A DNA stretch of 64,000 nt, from the NCBI GenBank assembly GCA_029582265.1, contig CM055822.1, positions 42,570,559-42,634,558 of the forward strand, given 5' to 3'. Shown here piece after piece: positions 1 through 13,400 of this stretch; the stretch's first letter is position 1, and each line of letters opens with the position of its first letter. Below the pieces are notes generated by a model. It was given only the letters and a program-made list of their open reading frames with translations, was not told the origin of the DNA and did not search any database. This DNA is from Zoroaster sp. YZ-2022. Lineage: Eukaryota; Echinodermata; Asteroidea; Forcipulatida; Zoroasteridae. The position numbers and the translations under genes were made by a program.

Positions 1-103
1 AATGGTTGTGTTTTTGTAAAAACTTGTCTACTTTATATTTAAAACATTTCAAATGGTACGTCTAACTTGAAACAGACATGCTTTAACCTAATATCTAAGA
101 AAC

Positions 104-178
104 AGTAAGCTCAGTTGTTAGAGTGCTTGACTGCCGAGTGAGAGGTCTGAGGACCGAATCCCGAGTAGAGGAATAGTG
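104..178 (+). repeat. tRNA-related SINE head (copy A)
   Basis: The stretch resembles a tRNA 5' half and T arm. It has an A-box-like AGCTCAGTTGTTAGAGTGC and a B-box-like GGACCGAATCC, followed by an A-rich tail. The acceptor stem does not pair, so this is a tRNA-derived SINE fragment rather than a tRNA gene. It is also present in copy B at 46611. Confidence 0.5.
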
Positions 179-879
179 CTTTTGGTAAAAAACAAAAAAC
201 ATGTATACTTGTTTAACGGAAATTAAGTGTCGGCAATGACATTTTCTTTTTGATTTTCAAACACAAATTTCATATTTATAAGAGATGTTGTGCACATTTT
301 GTTTATAGTGAACCTCTTTTTATACGGAAACAAAACATATGAAAATGTGCACGGTCTGATAAGACACTAATTAGAAACCACATGTTCTGAAATGGAAACC
401 AAGTGCGGCCTATGATTATAAACAAAAGAAAAAACATCAAATTTAATTAAAAGCAAATGGTACATTTACTGTCCCAATTTGAGAAACTTAAGTAAATTGT
501 GTCGCTCTGTACACCTCATCTGAATTTGCGGTTGCGAATTCGCAATCGTCAATTCTGGCCAGCAATTTGCGGCTAGCTACAGTCTGTCAAAGGGGGTGGG
601 GGTAACCAGTAACCAGGGAGCGGATCCAGGACCAGAAAAAAACGTCAACGGATGGTTGAATCATAGAGTTTATTATGTCATAGTCATGACATAGCCCCAC
701 AAGTACTGACAGCACTGTGAACAAATAATAATAATGAGTTGCTTTTGTTACAAAATCTGTGAACATGTCAGGAACCTTATTAATAAATTAAGTCTTTAAA
801 ATAATTAATTAAATCCAACATAAAACAGCCAAAGATGTGGGGAGGGTCAGTAGGGGGTCCCCTTTGGAAAGACGCCTAC

Positions 880-1145
880 CCTGTAAAAATGGTGTTTAGA
901 ATTTAAACACATTAACTAAATACTTAGCTTGTACCCACTTGTTTTCATGTTTAGCCTAAAACATGTTCAGGTTGTGCTTTTCTGTGATGTGTGTTTGAAT
1001 GCTAAAAATCATATGAACAGGTGTCAAAAAGCTAAGCACGTTTAGCTTTATGACATGTACAGATGATGGCCATTTAGCATGTGAACGCATTTCGTAAAGG
1101 CGTTTATTTGGCATGTTTAAATCCTAAACACCATGTTTAACAGTG
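880..1145. repeat. MITE with CTGTAAAAATGGTGTTTAG termini (copy A)
   Basis: The left end CTGTAAAAATGGTGTTTAG is matched in inverted orientation by CTAAACACCATGTTTAACAG at the right end, giving terminal inverted repeats of about 25 bp. The interior of about 215 bp has no coding capacity and repeats variants of TTTAGC and CATGTTTAG. It is present in both duplication copies, so it predates the duplication. The superfamily was not identified. Confidence 0.6.
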
Positions 1146-3990
1146 TAGCAAATACTGTTTTTAATATAGAATAACCCATAAGTGTGGTGGATATGCAGCC
1201 ATTTGTAGGCCAATTGAAGACCTATAAAACGGTATTATAATTTGTCAATAGTTTTTTTTTTCGCAAGTTGGATCCTTCCTGTTATATTTCCTTGTGTGAT
1301 GTTATTGTATATGTTCTTCGTTTGCAGCCTGCATGATTACATTCCTACATGCATACATGATTATATTGATTGTAATACACATTTCCAACCCTCTTATTCG
1401 ATTCAATTTAAACCACAACGAATTGTCACCCGTATGTTCATCAAAATCACAAGAGGTATATGCTTGCCGTATTTTCATCAAAAGTCACAAGGGGTTAGTC
1501 TTGCCGTATTTTCACCCGTATTTTCATCGAAAATCACAATAATTAGTTATTAATATGAGTGTAAAATTAAAATTAAAAAAGGCTGTCATCTACAAATTGT
1601 TGAGATTTTTTTCTGTAAATACATGAAAAATAACATTACAAATGAAAATATAAAAAAATATAAAAATTAAAAAAATAAAAAAACATCTAAGACGAATGGC
1701 CCTAGGGAGCCCCACTGAAACATACTCTTTATACTTGTTATAAGAGTAATGATTTGATTGTCATAAAAAGTAATTAAATTTGTGTCATTGTGGAATACCT
1801 TCGTGAAACATCTGACCGCGGACCAGTAAAATTAGGCCTCGACTGTCGGGATAAATCGCCCCGCTCTGGGGCTCAAAAAGGGATGATTGTATAGGCCTAC
1901 ATTAATAAAATGCTTTGAATTATATTCTTCGAGATTCTATAGCTTTATGGTTTATATTTTATGGTTTTTCGGTATAGTTTGGTCACTACTCGGTTTCACC
2001 GAAAAACCGCCCAAGCATAATACCAAACAACTTTACGAAATCTGTATAACACACAATTCAAATTTAAGACAATGTTGAAGTCTTAGGGCTATCAATGAAC
2101 CTTTTGATTATTTACTTTAACCATGATAGCAAAGAAAAGAACAAACAAACAAATACCCCAACACCCCAACAAAACAAAACAAAACGAAACGAAACGAAAC
2201 GAAACAAAAACAAAAACAAACAAACAAACAAACAAATGTGGTTGGGTTATACAGCCTACGGCATAACAATTATGAGCAATTAAGTGCGCCCCCAACTATA
2301 ATATATTTTTGCTGATTATTACCGTTGCTTAACAATTTCTTCATTTTTGTTTAAGGATGCGACACTTCAGTTTAAATTATTTCACATGACTATTGATACT
2401 TGTACCAACTTTAAACAAAGTAAGTCTTTAGATCATTACTGATTAAATTTGATAATTTGGTAATTACCAATGTTCTACTTTCCATAGCACTTTTACACTG
2501 TTGATCAATATCAAAAATAATGTTATTGATCACAGTTTTACAAAACACTTATTTAGTGTAACGTTAATGATGGTATCAAACATTCCTTGAAATATTTCTG
2601 TCTCAGGTACTATGGGTTTAGTATTTTTTTAGTGAAAACATTTTCAAAATTTGCATCTATATCGCTGTTATTGTCACGTTATTTATGCAATAATTATATT
2701 ATTCTGACTTGTGCTCAATGTCGTAGTAGCACAGATGTATAAAGCAATGTTTTGCTTCAATAATCACTATCATCTGAAGGGAAAATGTACTTATTACATC
2801 AGCCTTGTACTCAGTATAATATTAATTCTAATTGTCCAAATATTAGGGACACACACACAAACTATGTAAAAGCCATACCCCATCCATAGATCAGAATCAG
2901 TCATTTTCATTCAATTAACAAAATTGATCAAACAAGGCATACATATTATTTCATTGCAGTTACAGTAGGGCCTACAGCCTGATAATTTGTATTTTTCTTT
3001 CTTTTCACCATTTGTTGTACATTTTAATTTGGTTATGCAGATTGCATGGGACAATGGTTATTGGTTATGGGACAATGGCTTGTTTATTCGTGCTGCCAGA
3101 GTAGGTGCAGACACCAATTTGACTGATTTCAAGTTATTTTTATGATGGGGGAGGAGGGTAGGGGAATATTCTCTTTTGAAGTAAGGGCATTTAACTGACA
3201 ACACCACTGTATATTAGAATTATGGCAAAACTAACTCCATCATCCATGGTATAGGAAAACATATTTGATTAAATAAATCTGATATCATATTACAAATTAT
3301 TTTGTTAATTGTAAGTTGTAAGTTTTCCAGAGAAAATCCAACTATTGAACTGAAAACATTTATAATCAAAATGTCAACCTTGGTGGGATTTTAAATCAGA
3401 CCGAATAAATAATTATGCACATTAATTCCTTTCTCTGTGTTTAATTGCACGAACAACATAGTGTAGGTGGCTGTATTAGAGGCGAGTCCAATGACGGAGG
3501 GACAACCGCGGTGGTTGAGTTGACACCCCGTGCGACACGGCCGAGGAGACGGCGAAGAGACTCAGCCGTAAGCGAGTTTTCCCAAAAATGAAAACGGATT
3601 ATCAACACTTGTACTTGAGCACATGTAGCTAAAACGTCACGTTTAATACCACTCCTCCATGTTAAACCCAGCGCTTCCTAGGCATCCGTCACGTTTCTTT
3701 GTTCACTTATTTATTTATTTATTTATTTTTAGTACCTCGGGAGGAAGCATTAACATGACAAAAACAAAAACAAAAACATGAAGAAAAGAGAAAATAAAGA
3801 CAAATGGTCCGCTTTACTTGAGATTAAAAGAAATGTATTTATTGAGATATTGAGATAAAGTTCTATACATAATTAAAAATTTATAATTAATAATAAATAA
3901 CAAATTTAATTAAAAGTTACGAACGCCGTGCTTACAATATGGTATCTATGTGGAACTTCCCAAAGTCTTTGTCTTTGTAATGGTACCGGT
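1146..3990. other. Non-coding 3' flank, simple repeats only
   Basis: No exon-like or gene-like signal was seen. The stretch is AT-rich. At 2166..2236 it carries an A-rich AAAAC/GAAAC/CAAA microsatellite, and near 3700..3727 a short (ATTT)n run. It is collinear with 47640..50620 of copy B. Open frames here are short and frame-shifted between copies. Confidence 0.6.
2166..2236 (+). repeat. AAAAC/GAAAC/CAAA microsatellite
   Basis: Imperfect run of 4- and 5-base units (AAAAC, GAAAC, then CAAA). The homologous run in copy B (48656..48715) is shorter, as expected of slippage. Confidence 0.85.

Positions 3991-3993
<3 letters not shown>

Positions 3994-4070
<77 letters not shown>
3994..4070 (+). repeat. 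(TA)n microsatellite
   Basis: Near-perfect AT dinucleotide run of about 77 bases. Copy B has an interrupted version at 50621..50691. Confidence 0.95.
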
Positions 4071-4071
<1 letters not shown>

Positions 4072-4339
4072 TCTCTTAAATAATTTTAGGCAATATTTAG
4101 GAGTTAGGTTACGGTAGCAACCATGTAAACAATCTCTTAAGGTCTGTTCACACTACTGAAAATCTCCGTTTTGGACACGAGTCTGACCCGTGTCGGTTCT
4201 GAACCGTGTTGAAACTAACACTGAATCCACACAGATTGGGTCAGTACATATTTTGACATCGATTGAAAGTTAAGTGTGAAAAAGGACTTTAGGAGTTATA
4301 ACAATTGTTGGTTCTGAAGAACCCAGTGGTGAGAATCTC

Positions 4340-4373
4340 GACGTTTCAATCAGTATACTCTGATCATCTTCAG
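4340..4373 (-). other. Hammerhead-ribozyme-like core (copy A)
   Basis: The minus strand reads CTGAAGA, then stem TGATCAG, loop AGTATA, stem CTGATTG, then AAACGTC, 34 nt in all. This resembles the hammerhead core CUGANGA / stem II / GAAA / GUC. The flanks TCTC and GAGA could form a short stem I. Stem III would be collapsed to nothing and one base at the foot of stem II is unpaired, so cleavage activity is doubtful. Three other copies exist in the window. Confidence 0.4.
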
Positions 4374-4999
4374 GAGAATGCCTGACTCTAGAGGTAGGAA
4401 CTTCTAAGATATGCATATTGTTTACATGGTGCTACTGCACTACACATCTTACTCCTACTTTACTTCCATCATGCAAAGCTTCAAATCCTAATAGATATGT
4501 AGATTGAAATTTAGTCTAACCAATTTGTGAAACTAGTGACAGATCTTTTGCAAATAGAGTCCATATAGTTTCTCATCTGTATCGTCGTTAAAATTCTACA
4601 CTTCCAGATAAATAATGCAAATAAACTATAACCAGATGGTAAAATGTGAAGTCATCTCAACATAAGCCACGTATCCTTCACATTGGTTCCAAAATTATTC
4701 TGCTAACATACACAAACCTTTTGTTGTAAATTACAAAAGAAATCGTAAAGTGTTACAGTTGAGCGTGAATGGTTTTGCAAAAGATTGGAATGAATCACAA
4801 GATTTCGCTAAGCAAAAATGTTTGTTATGCAATATGAAACAGACAACACCGACTTAAACACATTTTACATTTACATTTAGCTGGTAACCAACACAACATG
4901 ATAGAAAAACATTTCTGCAAAACGAAGAGGTTTTCTGCAAAGCAGCTCTGTCAAACAGATAAACCAATTATAATGATTTTCCGAGTATCAGTATATACT

Positions 5000-5266
5000 A
5001 TACTGCTCAAAATAATTTAGGGAACACCGGAATAATCTCAGTTAAAAAAGATCATTTATTTCAGATAAACACAATGTTTCACAGAATTGATGAGAAACAA
5101 CTGCACAATGAAACAGATGATAAAGGATGCATGTAGTGATTACACATTTCATGACATGACTACTGAAAGAGAGAGGGGGATGCAAATGAAAATCCCGGTT
5201 CATGGAACATTTCAAAGCTATTTGATGTTAAAAATCCGGTGTTCCCTAAATTGTTTTGAGTAGTAT
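5000..5266. repeat. Tc1/mariner-type MITE (copy A)
   Basis: About 266 bp with terminal inverted repeats of about 32 bp. The left end reads TACTGCTCAAAATAATTTAG and the right end CTAAATTGTTTTGAGTAGTA; the inner part of each arm is ACACCGG/CCGGTGT. Flanking TA is compatible with Tc1/mariner target choice. There is no open frame for a transposase. It is present at the same place in copy B (51585..51850). Confidence 0.7.
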
Positions 5267-5509
5267 ATTAACGTACTTATGCCATTAATACATGTACCTC
5301 TGCATAGTACGTTGTATTTCATGTATGTCATAACAATTGCATGTGAAAGTTTCATCTCAAAAGGTGCTAAGAAATGTAATCTTGCTTAAATATGGTGGAT
5401 GACATATCGCATATGTAACCACTTACACTTTAGTAGCTATTGACTTTGTTTAGGGTGACCGACTTTAAATAAAAATAAATAAATAAATAAATAAATAACT
5501 AAATAATTG

Positions 5510-7355
5510 TTTTTGGCCCTATATAGCTGGCAACGAGCGAACACACTTACAAAAAACATGATGATAATGTGGCTATGACACTTTAAAGATTGGTAGTGTG
5601 CGAACGCATCCCCATGTTAACAAACTTAACATTACTAGATCTTTGGCAAAATTACGACGGGTGGGAAAGGGAGGGGACTCATCAGCTACGACACACGGTA
5701 ATACTTGGTTTATCTCAACCAGGCAGAGTGTATATAATATTGTACTAGTGTCTAACAGGGCAGTTCGATTTTTTTGTCTTACTTCTTTTCACTATTGTAC
5801 AAAATCTCACTGGTGAATCTACTTGAAAGTTGTCCAGATAAATATTGGCATCAAGTATGAAATATAACTTGTTCTTTAAATAATCCAAATGAATTTAATA
5901 TCAGGGTGCTTTAAAACATCGATGAATCGATACTAAGAAGAGGGCTTCAACACCCAATCTATATATCTACCAAGAGAAGGTAATTGTTCATCAAATTTGA
6001 TAAATCTTGATAATTCAAAAATAACCAAATGGTCGAAAATTACAGTATAAAGCTGATGATGGTACTAATATTATTATTTGAATTTAGGAAAGAGCGCTCG
6101 ATCTTGACTTAATTTCACATTAGAATGAGTACAAAAAATCTGAATACATTTTCACTATTTACTCGTGAATGATACAACATCATCAATACACATTACAGTA
6201 TTAAAGTGGAGAGTTAACCAATATGAGAGAGGTTATATCACAATGAAACCAAACATCAAACGTTTTATTATCAAATCTCACAGTGCACTATTATTAAAAA
6301 GTCATTATGTCCTAAGCTACTTTTGTCTCGAATTCAGAAAAGCCTAGGGTCCACTGAGGGCAAACCAATGGTCCTCTTACGTTTCAAAATCGCCTTCCTA
6401 AAATCACCCTAATAATAGGTCATAATTGTGTAATAAATGCCGAACATATCAGCACTGTTACACGTATTAACGTAATATAGACCTTGTTTCCCAAGTGGAC
6501 CTTAGACTTTTCTGAATTTGAAAAAAAAAAGTTTACAATATTTTACCGTGAGTAATAAGGTAATAAAACTTAGGTTGTTTAGTTTCATCATGACAGAAAA
6601 TCTCTAACAATGGTTAAGGTCAACTATTGATATCAACAATTATTTAATATAACAGTACGTGATACAATTAGGTTGTCGATACAAACATTAATTATTAAGT
6701 TATCATTAAAATTGCAATAAATATCAGATACACAATAATCATGCTTTCTGGAAAAGGAGAGTATTAAGTTTACTTTTAAAATACTAAGCTGAAACATTTG
6801 CAGGATGGTTGTTTAATGTTTATTTTGATTCAAAGAGAGTAAAGCATTCTAATAGAAGCAACGCTGTACCTTCCTGTAAAAAGCTTATCATAAGTTGTAA
6901 GATTTAGGCATTACTGATGCCGTGGTGTAGACCATGAATCTCGAAAGATGAGTTGAATTATTCTTAATTTTAACATGCACACCGTAAATTACTCCTCTTC
7001 ATGGGCGGATCCAGAATTGTAAAGGGGGCACCTCACAAAAAGTGCGATATCTTAAATGTTTCACTTTTCACAATATTATATATTTATCACACGTGATTGG
7101 AAGTTTGTGACCCAGCTCGGCAATATAGTGCTGATATTTTTCCTATTGTTAATGTTCACCTTTTGTCTCTTTTGTTGGGGTAGGGGGACCATTATATACC
7201 ACCACTGTGTTTTTATAATCATTATATAAAATTAATGGCGCAATAAATTCATGGAGCTATACAAATTAATGATGTCAATATGATCTATAAGTCTCACATT
7301 AAAATTATCAGAGAAATTGAAAAAAAAAATTGAAAGGCTTAGTTCTCTAATCTGT
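5510..7355. other. 1.84-kb segment present only in copy A
   Basis: Copy B joins AAATAAATAATTGT directly to TAATTAATATTTA (52070..52090), whereas copy A has about 1.84 kb in between. No transposase or exon was recognised. It contains a short inverted pair around AATTCAGAAAAG (6331..6360 and 6491..6520). It is either an insertion in A or a deletion in B. It lies just 3' of the gene's stop codon. Confidence 0.6.
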
Positions 7356-7413
7356 GTAATTAATATTTACCCGCGACCAGATATATCCAGTGTTTATGGT
7401 CATTAGGCCTACC

Positions 7414-7466
7414 TCACTCAGTGTCAACGTGGATGGTCAAGTAATCCGCCATGCCTATAGTTTCAT
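7414..7466 (-). CDS. PAN gene copy 1, exon 6 (terminal)
   Basis: The acceptor TTTGTTTGCAG is followed by 53 nt ending in TGA. The one base carried over from exon 5 completes an Asp codon, giving D-ETIGMADYLTIHVDTE-stop. The G-x-AD-x-L-x-I-x-V pattern matches the C-terminus usual in this domain family. Copy B keeps the same acceptor and stop. No clear AATAAA follows closely. Confidence 0.8.
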
Positions 7467-10400
7467 CTGCAAACAAATTGAAATAAATAGAAATAGACAA
7501 ATAAAACTAAATTTATACATTCATATTTCTTTTCAACATTTATATTTATTTGATACACTTTGGTACTTGCCTAAAAATCATAATTATTATAATGAGAGGG
7601 ACCCAATGTTGATGTGCTCTTATTTAAATTGTATGCTTATTCGCTCCTGAATAAGGCTAAAAGCTTCTAAAGGTATAAGGGGCTACAATACAAGACAAAT
7701 TAAAAAGTAAAAAGCTCAGAAGAGCTGAAGGTGGGAATTGATATTCCTCTTGAAACAAGATAGATCGTAGGATGAAGGGAAACATGCACCAGGCGAGGAA
7801 TTCCCAAGAGATACAGCACTCTGTAATGACACAGGTTATCTTACCCACTTCGTGCATATCATAGCCCTTTTGGCACTTTTTTAAACCAAGCTTCTGACAA
7901 TTATTTTGTGAACTATGCCACAAAGTATTTGTATATTTTCAATAGGAAATGATCAATGTTCCAATAAATTGGAAATTACCGGTAAACACAGAAGGTACAA
8001 TTCGACCATTTGGTTATTTTTGTATTATCAATCCCATACCTTACCTTTAATAAGATTCGGTTCCTTTATTTTGACTTTTTTAAATGTAAACCAGACAAAG
8101 TGTTTTCAAAATGGTCGATGCTGTCTGGGTTCATTACGACTACAATGATGAGCAAAACTGTTAGAAAACCTGTAACACAACGTAGTGAGAATTTTCACCA
8201 TGAAAACATCCCTCTCCACCCGTCCAATGTTGGGCGCTTTGAATTGGGCTGTGATATCGTGCTGCCAAATGTCTCCAAAGAACATTTTGTTTTTCCTCAA
8301 CATTGAATGGGGATGTAGTTGGGGGTGTGCCAGCAGGTCTTGCACACTATTGTAATTCTAAATCATGCAGGCTTATATTCATCGTTTCATAAAGAGCAGG
8401 ACACAGTTCCTGGTGACCTTGGCCATATTTCTCATTTGAACTAAAACACGCTGCTGACGTTTTGTTGACCCTACGCTACAAAAGTGATCTTCATATCTGA
8501 GGTGTATCGCATGTGTTTCCCGCTATTTTGAAGGCAATTTCTGATCATTTTCTATTACGTCATCGGAAATAATCAAAACAATCACGAGAAGCACGGTTTT
8601 ACAGTAAATACGTCCCAACATTTATTTAATTGATGGTAGGTCCCGTCATAAATCCATTTTGGCTCTTATTTGCTGTTAAACTAAGCTTCTGACTATTTTT
8701 GGTGCAATATTTTTTTTTAAAGTATTTGTTTTCTTTTCTATAAGAAAATTATCGATTTCCAATTAAAACTATACATTTTCAGAAATTTGTCGCTAAAATA
8801 TGGGAAAACATGGGCGATACATGTTTAATTGTTTTTCTTTACCATTTACAGCATTATGCCAGTTGACTGCGCCTGTGGTTGTGCTGTATAGTATGACAGG
8901 GTAATTGTTAAATGCATTTTCCCATTGGCAAACTGATACTGCATCAACTACAACCAGCCATCCAGCGTCCACATGACATCCGCCATAATTCTTATTGATG
9001 AAAAACCGTCGCTTGCTGAATTACGAGAAGAGGAAAAAGGGGAAAAGGCATGTTGGTTCAAGTTCCGATGCTATGTTTGAATTGAATGATTGACCGTGAC
9101 ATTACCCTTGCAAAGTAACCATTTCAGTAGGGGGTGGGGGTATTATTTCACTTTTTTTAAAACTGTTTTTTATGCTGCTCCCATCAAAACATGTACAGGC
9201 CTATTAGAAACAAGACTAAATCATTAAAACATTGATATTTCTAACCCCCTGTATACATGCCCCTGAAAGGGCGCCCTCTGTTGTCAGTTTAACGTAAATG
9301 TTCCTCCACAGGCACGTAGTATATAAATGCAAAATAGCAGTTATTGGCCTTAGGTCTCGAACCTATCAGATTCTTTCTGTGAGAAAGAACTTGCTATTTA
9401 TACTATTTTATTAATTAAGTCTTTTCTAGAAGAGTGTAAAAAATAATCAATTTTATACATGTATTATTCCAGTGCCAAAGATAAAATAAGTTTGATATAA
9501 TAATGAAATAAAATCTTCCGTTGCAATCAATATAAACCCACAGGAACACTGTTTCATTCATATAAATGTTAATTTTTAATCATAATTTTTTTTCATAAAG
9601 CGATTTAAAGGTTGTCATGGAATAGTATGCTAATATTTCAACAGGTAAATATGAGAAAGTACTTTAAAATACTTGAAGTGATGTTCTCTTCATTGCTTCA
9701 GTATCATTGTGTTTTAAACAAAATAGACTGGTGCCCAACCAACGGTATTCAAGCAATCTACACAAGAAGACAGGATACCATGCCGTTTCACAAGTGGCAT
9801 GTAGGGGGTTTAACGCTCTCAAATGATTTTTTGATTTTTTTCCCTTGTTTGTTATAGGTTGGTACATCTTTTGAGGGGGCATCTAAAATAGTATATACCC
9901 CCACTTTCAGTCGACAAATGCACCCAAATATTTTGTTAAGTAAATATAACACCGAAAATATCGGTGCTATTGTACGGGAAAGCCTAAGGGGGAACATCCG
10001 ATTTCTGGTCATCAGTCGGCTTTATTTATTTATTTATTTGTTGGTAATCTGTTTTGGGGGGCCAACAGGGAAATAATGTATTACATTGTATACGCTAATT
10101 TGTTCGTGTTTCTGGGATTAGTTTTACCTTTTCTATGGTTTTACGTACGATGGACATTGTACATGTACATGTAGTATGTATATGGGATATCATTGTTCTG
10201 TCAAATTGTGCTGTATGTGACTCCTATACCAACAATGTCGGATGTTTCCGTGGGAGCTCGGCACAATTCGGAAAAAAAAATCGTGTATGAAACGGTGTTT
10301 TATACTTACTGTTGTTGAGCGTGACCAAAAACAGAGAAGTATTTTGTAGTCATTGTCGAATTGAGGTCATTCCAGGGAGATGACATAAGGCGCTCCTTAT

Positions 10401-13400
10401 CGAACCAGCTTGAGATGTCTGACTCGCTTCCACTGAATATTAACTCAACTTTGACCCCAGTGTGATCATACAGGGAAAACTTCACCTGAATAAAGGGTTA
10501 ACGATCTGTGTTAATAAATCCATATTTGTTTCATATTTTGGGGATTTTAATAATGGGAAGGTCAACATTGTTAAACATCTGATTATAAAATTACCGAATT
10601 AATATCAGAAAGTTAACTTGATGTGAAGTTGGCAACGGGTATAATCATGAATAACGATTCTGACTGAAGTTTTCAGAGAAATCACGAAAACACTATGCAC
10701 ATTTACACAGAAAGTTACTGACGTCAACTTTTTGCTGCAATTGTTGATTGTACTAAATTAGGTATGCTTTTTAATTTATTTTTCTTTTCCTCATGACTTA
10801 CACTCTGCATTGAGCTGATCGAAACTCTTGATTCAAAGAAAGTAAAGCGTTACCCATTGGAGCAGTCTTGCCAACATTATCAAAGTTGTACCTTTCCTTT
10901 GAAAAGGCACTTGGGTTGGTCTCAACGGCGGTAATTAGAAGTTATATCATCCCAGCCACCTATTTTGATACCAAATATTACGCTATTATTTACTTTACCA
11001 GCGGTGACCCGTGGAAACTAAGTCCTCGGAGACACTACACATGATGATTGAGTAGGGTGGTACCGAAAATATAATATTCAGGCAGGGGAAAATACCTTAT
11101 CTTAAGAACGCACAATTCCGACCATCCCAACCTCAAATCCCAACCCGTGTCCAAGCCCCCGGTCATATCTTCCTATTGGGACCCGATCAGAACTCAAATC
11201 CAGCGGCATGGAGCCAAAGCAAACCAACATCAGCAGCCAATATTAGTGTGCTCGCTACACCGCGCCCTACATTTGGTACCTGTGACATACCTCAAATTTC
11301 TATATTATTTTGTAGTGTATAGTTGTGTTGAAACCCATGTCTCCGTCCCGCATCCCCGACCTAAATATTCAGTCTCGTCGCAATCAGAGCAGGCTTTCGA
11401 CTGGACATCGATGCTCGTCGCTGGCCTAGATAACAGGGCACGATACCCAATCATATTATCCTGACTAGCATAAATAAATAATGAGCTCATAAACAGCGGC
11501 GTACGTAGCCAGGACCTTTTTCAGATGGGGGAAGGGGGGGGGGCAAAGGGGGCATTGTTTTTCAGGTTTGTGAATTAATGCAATACCATTGCGAATTAAC
11601 GCAATACTATTTTGTAAATTAACGTAATACTTTTGATAATAAATTGCCACTGATGTTCATTTCGCCCTGATACGTGGATGGAACATAAGTGTGCGGTTTT
11701 GAGTATTTCACAGAGCCATGATGCAATAATGTTCTCTGTAGTAAATAATTGCCATGAGTGTGCGGCTCACTGTATTTTACAGAGTTGTCATGGTGATTTA
11801 TACCGTACCAAGGGTAATTTCCGCGACAACAATTTCTGCTATTAACTATTGACAGCCAAATAAATGTTGTAGAAACCCCGATTGTTGTTGAATGCTGGGA
11901 ATCCTATACTGACAATACACGAAAGTCCTTCTTCAAACAATTTTGTGCCATTTTTCCAGTCCAAAATATCTTAATATTAGTAGACCTAGAGTATGCAGGC
12001 ATACCTAATTTTCGCGACGACAATTTCTGCCGTTAATAAATGCCATTCCAATTAATTTGGAAAAACAGATTTGGAAACATTTCTTTCAATCCTATATTAT
12101 CAGTACTCGCGAAAGTCCTTATTCAAACGAGTCTGTACCATTTTCCCTGTCCAAATTATCATAATTTGTTTTTACAGTAACCAAGAGTGTACCTTCATGC
12201 AAACTCCATTTCAGAGACAACAATTTCTACAATTTTATTAAAGCTACTCGTGTAATTTATTTATTACAAACAAAAACACGATTTTGGGCATAAGTGATTT
12301 TTAAATCGCTGTAAGGGGCCTTAGCCAATCTCACCCAGTAACTCCACCCGGAACAATCTAAATTCTCACTCGCCCTCAGTAAGTCTGCTACCAGACCTTT
12401 AGAAACAATTGAAGCCGGCCGCGCTAGTTTGATATAATCCGTCCACACAATGGAAATGCTTAATGGCAATTCAAAAGGTCTAAGCCGGCAAACATTTTCC
12501 CTGGTAGGGACTGTAGGCCGGCCCAGATCAGAACTTTTTAACAAGATTTTCTTAAAGTTATTTTGTATTTTTTACGGATTCTTAGGAACATTAAAAGAAA
12601 ACAAATTCGTTTACCATGTTTTTGTTTTTTGTTTTTTTACTTTTTGTCCTCTCCTATGACAAATTTCCCGAAAGTAAAATGAAAAAAAAAGCATAAAACT
12701 GCTAATTATTTTACATTATTTTCTGAGTTTGTGATCACTGTTGCTGGTGCGGTAATTTTAGCTATATGTGACTGGCTCTGGCAAAACCCTAAACTTGGAC
12801 CCAAAAGTTACCTCCCTAATTTATCATGAAAATTAACAATCTCCCACACTGTAAGAAATATTGGGCAAACACGGTTGATATGTTGCCCAACACTGGTCAA
12901 CATATCAACAAGTTACACAGTTGGTTTACCATTGCCCAATGTTGGATAATTATTTGCCAAAATCTGTGAACAGTTGTGGTAAATATTGACCAATTCTGGG
13001 AGAAATAACCTTACCCAACCCCATGTTGAACAACATTTTTTACAGTGCAACAACGCTTCAGAATCTTTCTTTTCCCATCAAAATCAAGAGACAATGCTCT
13101 ATATGGTGACATGAAAACTGGTTCCTGGGGGTAAATTTTTGACCTTTTCATAGTTGTTACGCATTATGATAAATGATAAGTTTCGGGTTTTGCCAGTGCG
13201 GGTGACATATAATACCTTGGCGTTTTAAGCTGGCCTTCGTTTAGGAAAACTGGTCCCGCGCTGCAACGCATACGCTACTTCATGTAAATCAGTGAAAGTG
13301 TCGTGACGAGACTAAATATTTAACCAGACTGAATATAATGACAACAACAAATCACTGTTGACCTACTCGTTGAATGTTTAGCTGCCCGTTTCTCCAAGCC

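Noticed and set aside
104..178. Functional tRNA gene
   Set aside because: A and B boxes are only approximate, the acceptor stem does not pair and an A-rich tail follows. It fits a tRNA-derived SINE.
8068..8169. Alternative last exon of the PAN gene encoding a hydrophobic FLTVLLIIVVV tail
   Set aside because: The acceptor CAG in copy A is CAT in copy B and a 2-base indel breaks the frame there. The exon at 7466..7414 fits family and phase better and is intact in both copies.
9612..10012. Frames conserved between copies around 9.6-10.0 kb
   Set aside because: They overlap on both strands within intron 4 and differ by frameshifts in copy B (54288..54602). Similarity is due to duplication.
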